Shown here piece by piece: positions 44,901-53,183 of a stretch of 64,000 bases of DNA. The stretch spans positions 10,790-74,789 of the forward strand of contig CAZLZR010000018.1 in NCBI GenBank assembly GCA_964564015.1, given 5' to 3'. The position numbers were made by a program, and so were the translations under genes. Position 1 is the stretch's first letter. Every line of letters starts with the position of its first letter. The notes under the pieces were generated by a model. That model made no database searches. It saw nothing but the letters and a program-made list of their open reading frames with translations, and was not told the origin of the DNA. This stretch comes from Acetivibrio sp964564015. Its GTDB lineage: Bacteria; Bacillota; Clostridia; Acetivibrionales; Acetivibrionaceae.

Positions 44901-46682
44901 ACAGAGCCTCAAACTACAACCATAAAATACAAATGGGGTCACTGCTGGGATGATGTTCACTATGGAGCTTCCCTTCTGCTTGCTAAAATTTCTGACAGCA
45001 GCAGTAAACACAAGGAAAATATAGAAAGGCACCTTGACTGGTGGACCACCGGTTCAGGCTCAGACCGTATAAAATACACTCCAAAAGGTCTTGCCTGGCT
45101 CGATCAATGGGGTGCACTGAGATATGCAACTACTACAGGATTTCTTGCATGTGTATATTCAGACTGGTCAGGCGCAGACAAAACAAAGGCCAAAAATTAT
45201 ATGAAATTTGCCGAAAGCCAGGCCAATTATGCTTTAGGAAGCACTGGTCAGAGTTTTGTTGTAGGTTTTGGAAAAAATTCCCCACAGCACCCTCATCACA
45301 GAACCTCCCACGGCTCATGGGCCAACAGCCAGACAACACCGGATAAGCATCTGCATACTTTATACGGTGCATTGGTCGGAGGTCCAGATAATTCGGATAG
45401 CTACAAAGACGAAATAAATGACTATGTGTCAAATGAGGTAGCTTGTGATTATAACGCCGGATTTGTCGGATTACTGGCAAGAATGTATCAGACTTATGGC
45501 GGAAGCCCTTCTGAAACCTTTAATGGAATAGAAGAGAAAACTGCGGATGAAATTTATGTAGAAGCCGGTATTAACGCATCGGGAAGTAATTTTATTGAGA
45601 TAAAGGCGGTTATAAACAATAAATCCGCATGGCCTGCTATGATGTGTGAAAACCTGTCTTTCAATTACTATGTTGATTTGAGTGAAGTTATAAGTTCAGG
45701 TCATTCCGCCTCCGAGGTCAAGGTAAGTTCAAGCTTTAGTCAAGGATCCAACATATCAGAACTAAAACCTTTTAAAGGTACTCTCTATTATGTAACCGTT
45801 GACTTCAGTGGGACAAAGATCTTCCCAGGTGGACAATCAGATTACAAAAAGGAAGTGCAGTTCAGAATTGCGGCACCGGACGGAACTTCATACTTTGATC
45901 CTGAGAATGATTATTCTTTTAAGGATCTTGCATCAAATTCGATAGTGAGAACCAAAAACATACCTGTCTATGATAAAGGTATACTCATATATGGTAAGGA
46001 ACCGGACGGAAAAGAAAGCGGCTCAGGAACTACACAAATAAAAAACAGCACAACAACGGCAAAACCAAGCCCTTCAGTTGCAGATAACTTAAGTTCAAAC
46101 AACAATACAAACAACAGTACAAACAACAGTACAAATAATAATACAAATAATAGTGCAAACAGCAATGCAAACAGTAATACAAACAATAACACAAACAATA
46201 ACACAAACAATAGCGTTTCACTTGGTAGCGGCAAGGTTATTGTCCAATGCGCAAACGGGAATTCAGCAGATTCAACAAACGGCATAAATCCAAGAATCCG
46301 GCTTGTTAACAACAGTAGTTCGAGTATAAACCTTTCTACCGTTAAAATAAGGTATTATTACACCATAGACGGAGATAAACCTCAAACCTTCTGGTGTGAT
46401 TGGAGTTCAGCCGGAAATTCAAATGTGACCGGCACCTTCAACAAGCTCCCCTCTCCAAAAAGTGGAGCTGATTACTTCCTTGAAATAAGTTTTACTAGCG
46501 GGGCAGGATCCTTAGAACCAGGTAGTAGCGTAGATGTGCAGGGGAGATTTTCCAAAAACGACTGGAGTAACTATAGTCAGTCTAATGACTACTCCTTCAG
46601 CGCATCAGCCTCTGATTATGCAGAAAACAACAAAATCCCTGTATATGTATCCGGTAAGCTTGTTAATGGAACTGAGCCGTAG
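41970..46682 (+). CDS. Multimodular GH48-GH9-CBM3c-CBM3b cellulase
   Basis: A 1570-residue bifunctional cellulase. Residues 1-32 hold a basic start and hydrophobic core with a possible lipobox VAAC (Cys25), so it may be a lipoprotein or signal-anchored. GH48 spans about 55-690, with VEAPDYGH (91-98) and Glu103 in TTSEA, the usual acid region. After a short linker, GH9 spans about 735-1175: base Asp789 and Asp792 in YDAGDH, acid Glu1156 in NEVACDYNAG, and HHRTSHGS. CBM3c (about 1190-1346) is the processivity module seen behind GH9. An Asn/Thr linker leads to a CBM3b (about 1419-1570) with FWCDW for cellulose binding. No dockerin. GAGG precedes the ATG. It resembles Caldicellulosiruptor CelA in content but with the catalytic domains in reverse order. 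Confidence 0.95.
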   Translation: MKILQILMRRKKATAVLVIVLVAACSILIAQNKGSKDTLNNPDDKVPSSFVKSANATVYSDRFLELFNDLQNKGYLSEEGVPYHTIETLLVEAPDYGHLTTSEAFSFMTWLGATYGKLTGDWTYYKSAWDITEKYIIPDATQDQPGVETYPPSKPAQYAPEADTPNGYPTTGSDSAPTGTDPIADNLASAYGSKAIYQMHWLLDVDNFYKYGNHGDGTSRCSYINTYQRGAEESVWETVPHPSWEDFKWGEGDKGGFLGLFGGFGQPAKQWRYTSASDADARQVQASYWAYLWAKEQGVDGELSEYSDKAAKMGDYLRYTFFDKYFRPIGVQDKTTAGTGYDSCHYLLSWYASWGGDITGAWSWRIGSSHSHQGYQNLVAAYALSQEAALKPKSQGSQEDWQKSLARQIELYQYLQSAEGAIAGGVTNSWEGRYSKYPADKSTFYDMAYDYQPVYHDPSSNNWFGFQAWSMERVMEYYYLSGDESIKPVCDKWIKWAISNTKLKSNGTYEIPSTLEWSGEPDTWTGKPTGNPNLHCKVKDYTNDVGVAAAYAKALIYYAAATEQHSGTMDASSRDTAKGILDGMWKNYRDEKGVVVPEERKDYARFFDEVYIPEGFSGTNAQGAQIKNGMTFIDMRPDYKKDPDFKKVEDAVKNGKNPVMTYHRYWAQADIAMANAMYHIYIEQKDGLVIEEAPETGNPVNEGDTSESSSDNIEYSGKYKYKYTNDIPPQPPATGSFNYGEALQKAIFFYECQRSGKLSSTELRLNWRGDSGLNDGKDAGIDLTGGWYDAGDHVKFNLPMSYSATMLSWSVYEYKDAFIKSGQLDPILENIKWATDYFIKCHPEPDVYYYQVGDGNADHAWWGPAEAMPMDRPAYKLDKSSPGSAVSAETAAALASASIIFKDIDAAYSKECLKHAKELYNFAESTKSDAGYTAADGFYKSWSGFYDELSWAGAWLYLATNDKAYLNKAEEYVSKWGTEPQTTTIKYKWGHCWDDVHYGASLLLAKISDSSSKHKENIERHLDWWTTGSGSDRIKYTPKGLAWLDQWGALRYATTTGFLACVYSDWSGADKTKAKNYMKFAESQANYALGSTGQSFVVGFGKNSPQHPHHRTSHGSWANSQTTPDKHLHTLYGALVGGPDNSDSYKDEINDYVSNEVACDYNAGFVGLLARMYQTYGGSPSETFNGIEEKTADEIYVEAGINASGSNFIEIKAVINNKSAWPAMMCENLSFNYYVDLSEVISSGHSASEVKVSSSFSQGSNISELKPFKGTLYYVTVDFSGTKIFPGGQSDYKKEVQFRIAAPDGTSYFDPENDYSFKDLASNSIVRTKNIPVYDKGILIYGKEPDGKESGSGTTQIKNSTTTAKPSPSVADNLSSNNNTNNSTNNSTNNNTNNSANSNANSNTNNNTNNNTNNSVSLGSGKVIVQCANGNSADSTNGINPRIRLVNNSSSSINLSTVKIRYYYTIDGDKPQTFWCDWSSAGNSNVTGTFNKLPSPKSGADYFLEISFTSGAGSLEPGSSVDVQGRFSKNDWSNYSQSNDYSFSASASDYAENNKIPVYVSGKLVNGTEP
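46097..46214 (+). repeat. 12-bp tandem repeat encoding the Asn/Thr linker
   Basis: Nine full 12-base units of the type AAACAACAGTAC (46097-46204) plus a partial tenth. They encode runs of Asn-Asn-Ser/Asn-Thr between CBM3c and CBM3b. The unit is a multiple of three, so changes in copy number keep the frame. It is very AT-rich and low in complexity. Confidence 0.92.
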
Positions 46683-46729
46683 AATAGGAAAGTTATTAGA
46701 CCCCAAAATGATAATTTAAATATACTAAC

Positions 46730-46767
46730 AAAAACAGGAGGCGACCCTAAAGTCATCTCCTGTTTTT
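46730..46767. terminator. Terminator between the cellulase and the convergent GT39 gene
   Basis: Perfect 11-base stem AAAAACAGGAG with CTCCTGTTTTT. The T and A tracts on both sides allow it to act in both directions. Confidence 0.93.
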
Positions 46768-46794
46768 GCAATTACATATATCTCTGTCCTTTAG

Positions 46795-49377
46795 CTAGGA
46801 AACATTAATCCATCTATACCACTTGAGGTACTCTGTCGGAATTTCCATACCCGAAATCACAGGATAAAGGAATATAAACAATACAAGTGCCAATACAAGA
46901 TAACTATATATAAATGCTGTTGATAACTTGTAAGTTGTTATCTCAGCTCCCTTGCTCCCAAAATCCCTGCCCACAATTTTAGGAAAATCTTCTTTCAGGA
47001 AGTTCAATACATATACTATACTCAATATCAAAAATGGTACCGATGTAAAAAAGTGATATATAAATATACAACGGGTTACCCTGAACCATGGCAGGTATTG
47101 GAATGCAAAAGCCACTAAAAACGGTACGGCACGCTTATCCTTCTTAATTATACTTATAAGAAGGGCAGCAAACACACATACTATTCCAAACCAGAATATT
47201 GCCGGATTCCCCATAACATACATTATGGATGTAATGCTTGAAGGGAGGTTCAAATTCCTGTATTCAAGCAAAGGCTTCTTAATCAACGGCCAGGAGTAAG
47301 CTGGTGAAGCCCATGTATGAGGATCGGTTAATCCCGAATGATAATTATACATATATTTCTGGGATTCCAGAACTTCTCCCAGATTATGATGTTCACCCGG
47401 TAGAGTGATAATAGGTAGATACGAGGCAGTATATAGTATTACCGGTATAATTACAAAAAACAATACACAAGCTAGAGAAGTAAGAACAAAGTGATTGGAA
47501 ATCCAATCTTTGATTTTATTTTGTCTTGCAATCCCGGTTATTGCTTTTTTACGCAGAAGCTTCTTATAGCTATTATACTCAAGGAACTTTGATGTGAAAT
47601 AAAGAACTGCAAGTCCTCCTCCTGCATATACGGCTGTCCATTTGCTTGCAGAACCTAAAGCCCAGCATATTCCTGCCAGCATAAGAGGTAGCAAACTCTT
47701 CTTGAATCCGGTTTCATAGGATTTATTTATAAAGCTGTCATACATGAAGTAATAGGCCAGAATTACAAACAGACCCGCATACGAATCAATTGTAGCTATT
47801 CGTGTCTGGGCAAAGTGCATACATTCAAACATAATCAGAAATGCGCTGATAAAACCGTATATCCTTTTGCGGAATATCTTCTTTCCAAACAGGTACATTG
47901 CCGGAATCATAGCAACTCCGAAAAGAGTTCCCATTATTCGCCACCCAAAGGGATTCACTCCAAAGATGAGCAATCCTAAAGCCATGATATCCTTTCCAAG
48001 AGGCGGGTGGGTTGTCTCATAGGGTTCCATACGGTTTATATGTTCAAACGCTGTCCTGGCAAAATATATTTCGTCAAAATAGGTCGAATTCATAAAATCA
48101 TTTTCATAATCTCCAACATGGAGTTCATCAAAAAGGTTTTGGACAGTGCCCTTGTCATTTGCACTTACTTTTTCGGTTTCTACAGTAAAATTCTGTATTG
48201 GCTCGTTGCTGCCTCTTTCAAAAAATACTATTTCATTTAATGTACCATTGATTTTCTGCACCTTAAACCTGAGTGATTTGGTTTTAATCTGAGTATCTGT
48301 AGAAGCCCACATGAACGCTTCATACACACCCTGGTTTATTGTGGCAATTGGTTCGTACTTACCATCTGCTTTAAGGCTCTCAACCCTTAAAGTCAAGTCA
48401 TTAATCCCATGATAATAAGCTATTTTTGACAGATCATATTCACGATCAAAATTCACGGTAAAAGTCGTGCCCAAAGCCGACGGCTTCCAGTAGGTTTCAG
48501 GAACGTTTGTACCTCCTAAATTGAAAAGAGCAATTGCTGTGTATATAACTGTCATAACTGACATAATGATTATATCGTTTTTGTCTATCTTGAATGGTTT
48601 TTGATCAGAAATACCTTCAAAAGTAGTTTTGCCATTTTGATTCCTGTCAGATAATTTGCTCTTATTTTCACCCTCAACTTTTCCTGATAGCCTGAAAACA
48701 AAAAATACAATTATGCCTATAGCAGCTATCAATCCAGCTATCAATGTAATTATCCAACCCTTGCTATCGGTCTGTTCAGTATTTGCATTCTGATTGCTCT
48801 GCTGTGGGGTATATAGATTCTCTATAGCAGCCCCTTCGGGAACATCTGATGTTTCCTCAACCGATATATCATCAAAATAAGCTGTTCCTGTACTCTCACC
48901 ACTATGGCCACCCAGGCCTGCAGTAAATTCAAGCGCTTGTTGATCCGGGCCTGTTCGACCATACAATTCAACATAGGTCCAATCATTTGTACCTTTAAGC
49001 TCCGGTGTAGAAACCATCAACAGGTACACTGAAAGGATTGCGCCTTTTCCTTCATTGCTTACATTTTCGGTCTTTATCCAGCCGGATATTTTGTACAACG
49101 TACTTGGCTTAACACTCACAACCTGAACAATCCTTGAATCGTTCCCTGCACTATTGGAAATCTTGATACAATTGTTCCCTGAATGCGCTTGTGCCGTATG
49201 CAGACTTATCTCACCAGCTCCTTGCGTATAAATCCTGTTCTCCCAGAAAGTAATTTCAGAACTACTTTCTTCAAAACCCGGATTTAAAAGCTCATTGACT
49301 CCTTCTGCATAAACAGCCCCAAATTGCAGCAGCACGACAGACAAAACAAATATGGCTGCGACTAGCTTTTTTAACAT
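46795..49377 (-). CDS. Protein O-mannosyltransferase (GT39) with N-terminal carbohydrate-binding-like domain
   Basis: An 860-residue membrane enzyme. A signal peptide (1-24) leads to an extracytoplasmic jelly-roll domain (about 28-170, LLNPGFEESSSEITFWENR), a single helix near 205-228, a second helix near 270, and a discoidin-like beta domain (to about 425). The PMT core begins at ETTHPPLGKD near 455, with many hydrophobic segments to the end. PMT enzymes move sugars from a lipid-phosphate donor to Ser/Thr of exported proteins. It faces the GH48-GH9 gene across a shared terminator; its most likely substrates are the Ser/Thr-rich linkers of secreted cellulases, by inference. AGGAGG is eight bases before the ATG. 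Confidence 0.88.
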   Translation of the reverse strand: MLKKLVAAIFVLSVVLLQFGAVYAEGVNELLNPGFEESSSEITFWENRIYTQGAGEISLHTAQAHSGNNCIKISNSAGNDSRIVQVVSVKPSTLYKISGWIKTENVSNEGKGAILSVYLLMVSTPELKGTNDWTYVELYGRTGPDQQALEFTAGLGGHSGESTGTAYFDDISVEETSDVPEGAAIENLYTPQQSNQNANTEQTDSKGWIITLIAGLIAAIGIIVFFVFRLSGKVEGENKSKLSDRNQNGKTTFEGISDQKPFKIDKNDIIIMSVMTVIYTAIALFNLGGTNVPETYWKPSALGTTFTVNFDREYDLSKIAYYHGINDLTLRVESLKADGKYEPIATINQGVYEAFMWASTDTQIKTKSLRFKVQKINGTLNEIVFFERGSNEPIQNFTVETEKVSANDKGTVQNLFDELHVGDYENDFMNSTYFDEIYFARTAFEHINRMEPYETTHPPLGKDIMALGLLIFGVNPFGWRIMGTLFGVAMIPAMYLFGKKIFRKRIYGFISAFLIMFECMHFAQTRIATIDSYAGLFVILAYYFMYDSFINKSYETGFKKSLLPLMLAGICWALGSASKWTAVYAGGGLAVLYFTSKFLEYNSYKKLLRKKAITGIARQNKIKDWISNHFVLTSLACVLFFVIIPVILYTASYLPIITLPGEHHNLGEVLESQKYMYNYHSGLTDPHTWASPAYSWPLIKKPLLEYRNLNLPSSITSIMYVMGNPAIFWFGIVCVFAALLISIIKKDKRAVPFLVAFAFQYLPWFRVTRCIFIYHFFTSVPFLILSIVYVLNFLKEDFPKIVGRDFGSKGAEITTYKLSTAFIYSYLVLALVLFIFLYPVISGMEIPTEYLKWYRWINVS

Positions 49378-49509
49378 TCTCTTGACCTCCTAGTAAAAAA
49401 TAATAGAAAAATGTTAAACCCCAAAGGGCTTAATAACAATAAAATTGAGTTCAAAATACTTAGTGAACCACTTCCTAAACTATCATATGTATATTTTTCA
49501 TCCAAAAAT

Positions 49510-49884
49510 TCATCTGGCCTTGTTATCAAGAATTTCCTTAAGTTCATCTATCTCCGTATTTGACAACCTTTGATGATCTAAGAAGGCTTTAATCATTTCT
49601 TTGAACTCCCCACCATAAACTCTTTCCAAAAATATTCTGTTCTCATTATATACACATTGCTGTTCATTAACAAGGCTGTAGTAATAATACTCTCTTCCCT
49701 CCTTGGTAAACCCCAGCGCTTCCTTCCTCACAAGTCTTGATATAAGGGTCTTTATTGTTTTGGGCTTCCAGCCTATCGTTCCTTCAAGTTCCTCAATGAC
49801 TTGATTTGCAGTTATTGGCGATCTATTCCAAATCACTTTCATAATATGCCATTCCGAATCCGAAATGTTTAAATCCCTATTCAT
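49510..49884 (-). CDS. BlaI/MecI family repressor
   Basis: A 124-residue winged-helix DNA-binding protein. The start DLNISDSEWHIMKVIWNRSPITANQVI and KPKTIKTLISRLVRKEALG are the family helix-turn-helix region, and the C-terminal half is a helical dimerisation domain. In beta-lactam resistance BlaI is cleaved by BlaR1, but no BlaR1 homologue or beta-lactamase is adjacent, so its target and signal are unknown. The SD (AGGGGATG) is a little far from the ATG. The upstream 590 bases are unusually repeat-rich. Confidence 0.92.
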   Translation of the reverse strand: MNRDLNISDSEWHIMKVIWNRSPITANQVIEELEGTIGWKPKTIKTLISRLVRKEALGFTKEGREYYYYSLVNEQQCVYNENRIFLERVYGGEFKEMIKAFLDHQRLSNTEIDELKEILDNKAR

Positions 49885-49927
49885 TCTTACAACATCCCCT
49901 TAAAAAATCAAACTATAAAATTATAAT

Positions 49928-50012
49928 TAAGTTTCTACTCTGAAATAACGAAAAAACTTGATTTAATAGCCTTCTCACAGTAAGAAAGTAAGAAGTGATT
50001 TTTCATTATTCC
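49928..50012. repeat. Dispersed palindromic repeat, copy E (diverged, reverse)
   Basis: Reverse-orientation degenerate copy upstream of the BlaI-type gene. AAGTTTCTACTCTGAAATAA is close to the reverse complement of the tail-plus-arm junction, followed by CGAAAAAACTTGATTTAAT, and the far arm TTTTTCATTATTCC is diverged. Confidence 0.6.
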
Positions 50013-50082
50013 TTATCACAACTGAAGCTGCAATCAAAGTAGTAAGATCCGCTGCGATAAACATATGAACTATATCTTCTCA

Positions 50083-50118
50083 AAAAGTACCTTATAACGC
50101 TTACGCTATAATACTTTT
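50083..50118. other. Hairpin upstream of the BlaI-type gene
   Basis: AAAAGTACCTTATAACG and CGCTATAATACTTTT pair along most of their length around a CTTA loop. It sits about 200 bases ahead of the repressor gene and could be an operator or RNA element. I see no coding gene in 49885-50474; besides this hairpin the region holds repeat copy E and a 41-bp inverted repeat. Confidence 0.45.
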
Positions 50119-50227
50119 AGTATAAAGGTTTACAAAAAAACAAGCCTTTTAAGAAGAATAGTATACTGTCCTCTAAATTAAATATTACGCTTGTAATCTT
50201 GGCTTGTCAATAAATTTATTATCCTTT

Positions 50228-50268
50228 CGCAGCAAAAGCAGCAATCAACGTAGCAAGCTTCTGCTGCG
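50228..50268. repeat. Small inverted repeat CGCAGCA...TGCTGCG
   Basis: Arms CGCAGCA (50228-50234) and TGCTGCG (50262-50268) around 27 bases with AATCAACGTAGCAA. A related element lies at 53059-53096 in the opposite sense, and a partial one (AATCAAAGTAGTAA, GCTGCGATAAAC) at about 50030-50064. All three are intergenic. Confidence 0.45.
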
Positions 50269-50474
50269 ATGTCGATCAGCGGAACTATACCCTGAATGCC
50301 CGTAGGTTTGGTAATTACATTTCCCCAGATAAAACTAATTGATTTTTTTAGTTCTTCAACGAATTAATAAACTAATTCAATTTGAATAGAGTGCAATACA
50401 CCAGGAAATAATATCATAAACACCCATATATGTTACAATATGTTAAACCGATTAATTCAAGGGGGCCTTTACAA

Positions 50475-50630
50475 ATGAGAATCACAAGAGTTGACAAGTT
50501 TAGACAATTGAGACATGAGCGTATTAAAAAAGCATTTATTTTTGCCATGTTTTTGCCGGGTACATCAATTATCCTCGGTTACATAATAACAGCTTTATTT
50601 ATACTGCCTAATATGGCTAAACATCCCTAG
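50475..50630 (+). CDS. Small membrane protein, unknown function
   Basis: A 51-residue protein with a basic N-terminal part (MRITRVDKFRQLRHERIKKA) and one hydrophobic segment (about 21-44) ending near ILPNMAKHP. AAGGGGG lies about nine bases before the ATG at 50475, which I prefer over an in-frame start 45 bases upstream. The composition (basic amphipathic head, single helix) suggests a peripheral or single-pass membrane protein. I cannot assign a family. It lies alone between a repeat-rich region and repeat copy D. Confidence 0.6.
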   Translation: MRITRVDKFRQLRHERIKKAFIFAMFLPGTSIILGYIITALFILPNMAKHP

Positions 50631-50676
50631 TACAGAAGAAGTGCATTATAACATTATTAAACCCGGAAATTAGTAA

Positions 50677-50777
50677 AGGATAACGAAAAAATAACTTCCT
50701 GTTCTCATATTTTGAAAACATTATTAAATCAAGTTTTTTCGTTATCCAGAGTTGGAACTTATATTTTAGTCATACCT
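50677..50777. repeat. Dispersed palindromic repeat, copy D
   Basis: Arms GGATAACGAAAAAA (50678-50691) and complement (50734-50747). The tail AGAGTTGGAACTTATATTTT and TAGTCATACC follow. It differs from copy C at only a few positions. It lies between the small membrane protein and the convergent GerMN gene. Confidence 0.9.
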
Positions 50778-50801
50778 ATTGTTACAATGCACTTACTTTT
50801 T

Positions 50802-51782
50802 TTACTGTTTTTTAATTATATCCTCATCTCTTTCAATTGGTGTGTCAAAGGCCATATGAAAGTAAACTTCTCTTTTTTTGCCCTCAATAAGAAATTGCAC
50901 TTTTTTTATACCCTGAAGTTCCGTTAGTGAATTGACTATAGAATATATTGTCATTGTCTCTCCGGCAGAACCAGTATAATTATTGTCAACAAATTCCTTT
51001 GAAAGATTTATTGTGCATACATCATCCTTTGTTTCAACAGATATAAGCCTTGTACCCTTAGGAATAACAGAATCAAGGCCAGTTGTCTCAGGGCCTTTAA
51101 TCAATTCATTAATAACTACTTCCTCAGTGCTCTTTCCTGATTTAAGATCTACCCCTCTTTTTTCAGGGACAACGAATTCTGCTTCAGAGTCACTGAAATA
51201 CAATATAATTGTATCCCCTTTTTCGCCTTGAGATATAAGACTCTCATCAAGTTCAACCCTGCTTAATTCACCATAGGGTTGTCCACTTGGTCCTACCAGA
51301 TCTTCACCTTCAACAAGTATCCTTACCTTTTCAATTCCCTCTATTTCAGTAAGTGTATTAACAACCGAAACCCATTCAACCAACTCAGCAATATCATTGG
51401 TATTACTATATTCTTTAGAAAAGTCAACAACTGCAACATTACCTTCTCTGTCAATACCAAGTAGTTTCGTGCCTTCAGGCATCGGGTTCCTAAGGCTGTC
51501 GCTTTCAGGACCATCAAGAAGAGCCTCCACTGCAGCTCTCATTATTTCATTATTCTTTATTGTAACTTCCCTTTCCTCTGCAACCAGGTTATCATTATCC
51601 GTAGTCGGAAAATAAAGATTTAGTTTAATCGTTTGCTCTTCTACACTCGTATTTGCACTTTTTTGAGGTGTCGCTCCTACGTTGTTATTGCCATCACTTT
51701 TTTCATTATTTAGCAAATTGCTGCATCCCATCAAGGAAATCAATATCATCACTGCAGATAAAACTATCAGTACCTTTCTCAT
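50802..51782 (-). CDS. GerMN-domain lipoprotein
   Basis: A 326-residue lipoprotein: the signal ends LMGC (Cys20). Two GerMN domains follow (about 55-165 and 195-310), each with the pattern of strands and a DGPE/KGPE turn (ALLDGPESDSL; ELIKGPETTGL). GerM in Bacillus is a spore-envelope lipoprotein needed for sporulation and germination. The ribosome binding site is weak. It is followed on the same strand by no gene, since the upstream comEA has its own unit 167 bases away. Function as a sporulation or cell-wall lipoprotein is inferred from the family. Confidence 0.9.
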   Translation of the reverse strand: MRKVLIVLSAVMILISLMGCSNLLNNEKSDGNNNVGATPQKSANTSVEEQTIKLNLYFPTTDNDNLVAEEREVTIKNNEIMRAAVEALLDGPESDSLRNPMPEGTKLLGIDREGNVAVVDFSKEYSNTNDIAELVEWVSVVNTLTEIEGIEKVRILVEGEDLVGPSGQPYGELSRVELDESLISQGEKGDTIILYFSDSEAEFVVPEKRGVDLKSGKSTEEVVINELIKGPETTGLDSVIPKGTRLISVETKDDVCTINLSKEFVDNNYTGSAGETMTIYSIVNSLTELQGIKKVQFLIEGKKREVYFHMAFDTPIERDEDIIKKQ

Positions 51783-51949
51783 AATATTTCATCAGACTTA
51801 AACACAACTGTCTGACAGTGCTTCCCCCCTTAAAATTATTTCGCGCAAAAACACCATACACTTTTTTGCATCTATGTAACATTATACTTTCGATTTAAGT
51901 GCATGTCTATTTACAATATTTTTCTAAGCTTATATAATTTACTGAAGAG

Positions 51950-52720
51950 TCAATTAACAGAAATAAACTCTTTTATATCTCCAAATTTGCTCTCTCCTAT
52001 TCCGGGAACATTCATAATATCTTCTATCTTTTTAAAATTCCCTGATTTCTCCCTGAACGATATTATTTTGCTTGCAGTTGAAGGTCCGATTCCCGGCAAT
52101 GCGTCGAGCTCCTCTTCTGTAGCAGTATTGATATTCACTTTCCCCTTTTTCCCCTTAGATAAATCATCTTCATCTTTCTCATTAATTATCGCACCCCCGC
52201 TGTCGCTTTTTATTTCTACCCCTGAAAGATCCTGATTATGGGTTTTAGTGGGAGTTTGCAAATTCACTGAGGTATTTGTTTGTTGATTTTTCACATCACC
52301 CTTAGTTGGAGTCACAAAAGTCCTGGGATATATTTTTAACATAACATTATCCTGAAGCTCATAAGCAAGGTTAATATTTTCCATATCAGCTTTATCTGTC
52401 GGCCCCCCGGCCGCTTTAACAGCATCTTCAATTATCTGACCTTTTTTTAGTGTAACAACACCAGGTTTATTAACCTCCCCTACTACATATACCTTTATTT
52501 CTTCTACTATTTCATTTTGTTCAACGATATCAGTAGTCACGGGCAGACTGCTAACGCTTATGTCTTTTGTACCTGTGTTTTCAGGCTTACTTACTATTAT
52601 TTCGCTTTTATCCCTGCTAAGTAAGAAGCCGATTACCCCTATGCTAACGATAAGTGCTCCTACTAAAGCTAAAAATATGCCCATCTTCAGTTTTATTTCT
52701 TTATTAAATATATGATCCAC
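51950..52720 (-). CDS. comEA: ComEA-like DNA-binding protein
   Basis: A 256-residue membrane-anchored protein. A helix at about 14-34 is followed by a SLBB domain (VYVVGEVNKPGVVTL), a Gln/Asn/Thr-rich stretch and a C-terminal pair of helix-hairpin-helix motifs (NINTATEEELDALPGIGPSTA and NVPGIG). ComEA binds double-stranded DNA outside the membrane during transformation. I place the start at GTG 52720 because an in-frame TTG 18 bases upstream lies in the GGAGG site itself. No comEC is in the window. Confidence 0.9.
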   Translation of the reverse strand: MDHIFNKEIKLKMGIFLALVGALIVSIGVIGFLLSRDKSEIIVSKPENTGTKDISVSSLPVTTDIVEQNEIVEEIKVYVVGEVNKPGVVTLKKGQIIEDAVKAAGGPTDKADMENINLAYELQDNVMLKIYPRTFVTPTKGDVKNQQTNTSVNLQTPTKTHNQDLSGVEIKSDSGGAIINEKDEDDLSKGKKGKVNINTATEEELDALPGIGPSTASKIISFREKSGNFKKIEDIMNVPGIGESKFGDIKEFISVN

Positions 52721-53058
52721 GACCTGGCTTCCCTCCAATACATTTTGCCATTTGTACCGGCCATAATATTGTTTGGATAAATTGCATTAAAGCTACAAAA
52801 TTTATATACATAAATTTATTTATTCGATATATATTTACTTTTATCCTTTAATTTCTATAGTAATTTTTGCTTATCAACTACTCATCCGTTTTATTTTTTG
52901 ATATACTTTTATAGATGTGAGTCCATATTCATCCTCATTATCAATAATATTTTATTTGCAAATTGTTAGCTATTGTCTTAATATAGTTACTGGCATGTTT
53001 TTTCTAAAATGTTTGTTTTTATTACAAAATTTTTAGAAAGTATAGTTCCACAATTTTA

Positions 53059-53096
53059 GCAGCAAACATTACTACTTTGATTTTAGCTACTGCTGC
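53059..53096. repeat. Small inverted repeat GCAGCA...TGCTGC
   Basis: Arms of six bases around ACATTACTACTTTGATTTTAG. It resembles the reverse of the element near 50030 and 50228. It lies about 90 bases upstream of dacF in a 463-base gap that otherwise shows nothing I can support. Confidence 0.4.
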
Positions 53097-53183
53097 GATA
53101 AGTTTATTTAATATTTAACAAAATAAACAGCTTAAATTTCTATATTTTACACATAATAGTACTATACAGATTGGGAGGCACAC

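Noticed and set aside
49978..50064. Short minus-strand reading frame (29 codons, MFIAADLTTLIAA) upstream of the BlaI-type gene
   Set aside because: No ribosome binding site, and it runs into repeat copy E.
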